From the NCBI GenBank assembly GCA_900555345.1, contig USKS01000080.1, positions 1 to 6,748 on the forward strand: a DNA stretch of 6,748 nucleotides. Direction: 5' to 3'. The translations under genes were made by a program, and so were the position numbers. Under the pieces are notes generated by a model. That model saw nothing but the letters and a program-made list of their open reading frames with translations. It was not told the origin of the DNA and searched no databases. Source of the DNA: an uncultured Eubacteriales bacterium. Its GTDB lineage: Bacteria > Bacillota_A > Clostridia > Oscillospirales > CAG-272. Each line of letters opens with the position of its first letter. The first letter of the stretch is position 1. Positions 5,526 through 6,748 of the stretch are shown here, piece by piece.

Positions 5526-6748
5526 ATGGGACTTATCAAAGCGGGCGTCGGTGCGCTCGGAGGCACTCTTGCCGACCAGTGGAAGGAGTTTTTCTATTGT
5601 GAGGCTCTTGACAAAGAGGTGCTTGCAGTAAAGGGGCAGAAGCGTATAAGCGGACGTTCCTCCAACACAAAGGCAAGCGACAACATCATAACAAAGGGCT
5701 CAGGTATTGCCGTTGCCGACGGTCAGTGTATGATGATCGTGGAGCAGGGCAAGGTCGTTGAGTTCTGCGCAGAGCCGGGCGAGTTTACATATGATTCTTC
5801 AACAGAGCCCAGCCTGTTTGCAGGCAGTCTCGGCAGCAGTATTATCGACACGTTTAAGACTATAGGCAAGCGTTTTACTTACGGCGGCGACACGGGCAAA
5901 GATCAGAGAGTATACTATTTCAATACGAAAGAGCTTATAGACAATAAGTTCGGAACAGCGAACCCCGTGCCTTTTCGCGTGGTGGATACAAAGATCGGAC
6001 TTGACATCGACGTAAGCGTCCGCTGCTCGGGCGTTTATTCATACAAGATAGCCGATCCGCTTCTGTTCTATACGAATGTATGCGGAAATATCAGCGGCGA
6101 ATACCGGCGCGACGAGCTTGACAGCCAACTGAAGCAGGAGTTTATAAGCGCGCTTCAGCCGGCGCTCGGCAGACTCTCCGAAATGGAGATGCGCCCCAAC
6201 CAGATAGTTCTCCACACCACCGAGCTTGAGGACGCGATGAACGCCGCTCTCAGCAGCAAATGGGGAGAAACGCGCGGCTTGAAGGTGGTCAGCATAGCGC
6301 TTGGCTCCGTAACGCTTCCCGACGAGGACGCGGACATGATAAAGCAGGCACAGCGCAGCGCTATTATGAGAGACCCCACTATGGCGGCGGCAACTCTCGT
6401 GGGCGCTCAGGCGGACGCTATGAAGGCAGCCGCCTCCAACTCCTCCGGCGCCATGACCGGTTTTATGGGCATGGGTATGGCAATGAATGCAGGCGGCGCA
6501 ATGAACGCTCAGAACCTGTACGCAATGGGTCAGCAGAATCAGCAGGCTCAGGCTCAGGCTCAGGCACAGGCTCAGGCTCAGGCAGCCGGTGCCGCGGCTG
6601 CTGCGGCAAACACGTGGAAGTGCTCCTGCGGAACCGAAAATACGGGCAAATTCTGCTCGAACTGCGGTGCCGAAAAGCCCGAAGAAGGCTGGAAGTGCTC
6701 CTGCGGCAAGGTAAACACCGGCAAATTCTGCACCGACTGCGGCGCAAA
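5526..6748 (+). CDS. SPFH-domain protein with C-terminal zinc ribbons (YdjI/COG4260 type), 3' end cut by window
   Basis: An open frame from the ATG at 5526 runs to the right edge (407 codons, no stop). Residues of about 20-275 form the SPFH (stomatin/prohibitin-like) domain of the 'virion core protein' group, with MMIVEQGKVVEFCAEPGEFTYD near 69-90 and the PVPFRVVD and DIDVSVRCSGVYSYKIADPLLFY stretches near 148-182. There is no obvious N-terminal membrane helix. A Met/Gly-rich linker (about 308-335) is followed by QQNQQ, a Gln-Ala repeat and poly-Ala (to about 361). Two tandem zinc ribbons end the visible part: C366, C368, C377, C380 and C391, C393, C402, C405. In B. subtilis YdjI works with YdjG, YdjH and PspA in membrane stress; partners here would lie beyond the window. 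It probably acts as an oligomeric scaffold at the inner face of the membrane, by analogy. Confidence 0.9.
   Translation, partial: MGLIKAGVGALGGTLADQWKEFFYCEALDKEVLAVKGQKRISGRSSNTKASDNIITKGSGIAVADGQCMMIVEQGKVVEFCAEPGEFTYDSSTEPSLFAGSLGSSIIDTFKTIGKRFTYGGDTGKDQRVYYFNTKELIDNKFGTANPVPFRVVDTKIGLDIDVSVRCSGVYSYKIADPLLFYTNVCGNISGEYRRDELDSQLKQEFISALQPALGRLSEMEMRPNQIVLHTTELEDAMNAALSSKWGETRGLKVVSIALGSVTLPDEDADMIKQAQRSAIMRDPTMAAATLVGAQADAMKAAASNSSGAMTGFMGMGMAMNAGGAMNAQNLYAMGQQNQQAQAQAQAQAQAQAAGAAAAAANTWKCSCGTENTGKFCSNCGAEKPEEGWKCSCGKVNTGKFCTDCGA
6543..6584 (+). repeat. Hexanucleotide CAGGCN repeat, seven copies, encoding Gln-Ala
   Basis: Seven in-frame CAGGCT/CAGGCA units encode a (QA)7 stretch in the SPFH protein, followed by an Ala-rich run. 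The unit length is a multiple of three, so gain or loss by slippage would change linker length without breaking the frame. It is a coding microsatellite, not a CRISPR or regulatory repeat. Confidence 0.9.
6615..6748 (+). repeat. 75-bp tandem duplication encoding two zinc ribbons
   Basis: The first copy spans 6615-6689 and the second starts at 6690 and reaches the window edge. Both begin with the identical 17 bases TGGAAGTGCTCCTGCGG and share GGCAAATTCTGC further on. Each 25-residue unit reads WKCSCG-x2-NTGKFC-x2-CGA. The second copy continues beyond the window, so more copies may follow. Confidence 0.85.

Noticed and set aside
6463..6747. Arg/Pro/Glu-rich minus-strand frame with a PEPEPEPE run
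   Set aside because: It is the complement of the Gln-Ala repeat and zinc-ribbon coding sequence; the apparent repeats are a by-product.
6543..6748. Repeats considered as a CRISPR or mobile-element signal
   Set aside because: The units are contiguous, in frame and coding; there are no spacers, terminal inverted repeats or transposase.

Overview
The window looks like a chromosomal segment of a Gram-positive, mid-GC Bacillota, most likely a gut-type Clostridia. The evidence is the gene set (a YfhO-family membrane protein, a DUF951 protein, a Clostridia-like endonuclease IV, and an SPFH protein with C-terminal zinc ribbons), strong AGGAGG-type ribosome binding sites, and SigA-type promoters with 17-bp spacers. 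I see no tRNA, rRNA, CRISPR array, insertion sequence or phage gene. The window reads as ordinary core genome rather than a mobile island, and the genus cannot be fixed from it.

Left half, minus strand. A promoter region at about 3246-3325 drives a two-gene unit. First comes a small DUF951 protein (2945-3187). Seven bases after its stop comes a very large YfhO-type polytopic membrane protein (from 2937 to beyond the left edge, at least 979 residues). The ribosome binding site of the second gene lies in the last codons of the first, so the two are probably translationally coupled. YfhO relatives are GT-C-like membrane glycosyltransferases that decorate cell-envelope polymers.

Middle. The 307 bases at 3188-3494 hold no credible gene. 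They contain the promoters of the DUF951 unit and, next to 3494, the intrinsic terminator of the upstream minus-strand gene, a YihY/BrkB family membrane protein (3495-4418). That gene and nfo (endonuclease IV, 4570-5412, plus strand) are divergently transcribed from a compact 151-bp spacer. The spacer carries two near-consensus promoters back to back, with their -35 boxes 10 bp apart.

Right end, plus strand. After a 113-bp gap with three short inverted repeats and an AT-rich promoter-like stretch comes an SPFH-domain protein of the YdjI/COG4260 type (5526 to beyond the right edge). It has a Met/Gly-rich linker, a Gln-Ala hexanucleotide repeat and two tandem CxC-x8-CxxC zinc ribbons.

Three of the five genes encode proteins that are in, or probably on, the membrane (YfhO, YihY, SPFH). 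nfo is a DNA repair gene. The genes do not form an obvious single pathway, and I did not find a convincing new system. The points most worth a second look are the DUF951-YfhO coupling, the duplicated zinc ribbon and slippage-prone repeat in the SPFH protein, the acidic CxxC-bearing tail of the YfhO protein, and the divergent promoter pair.
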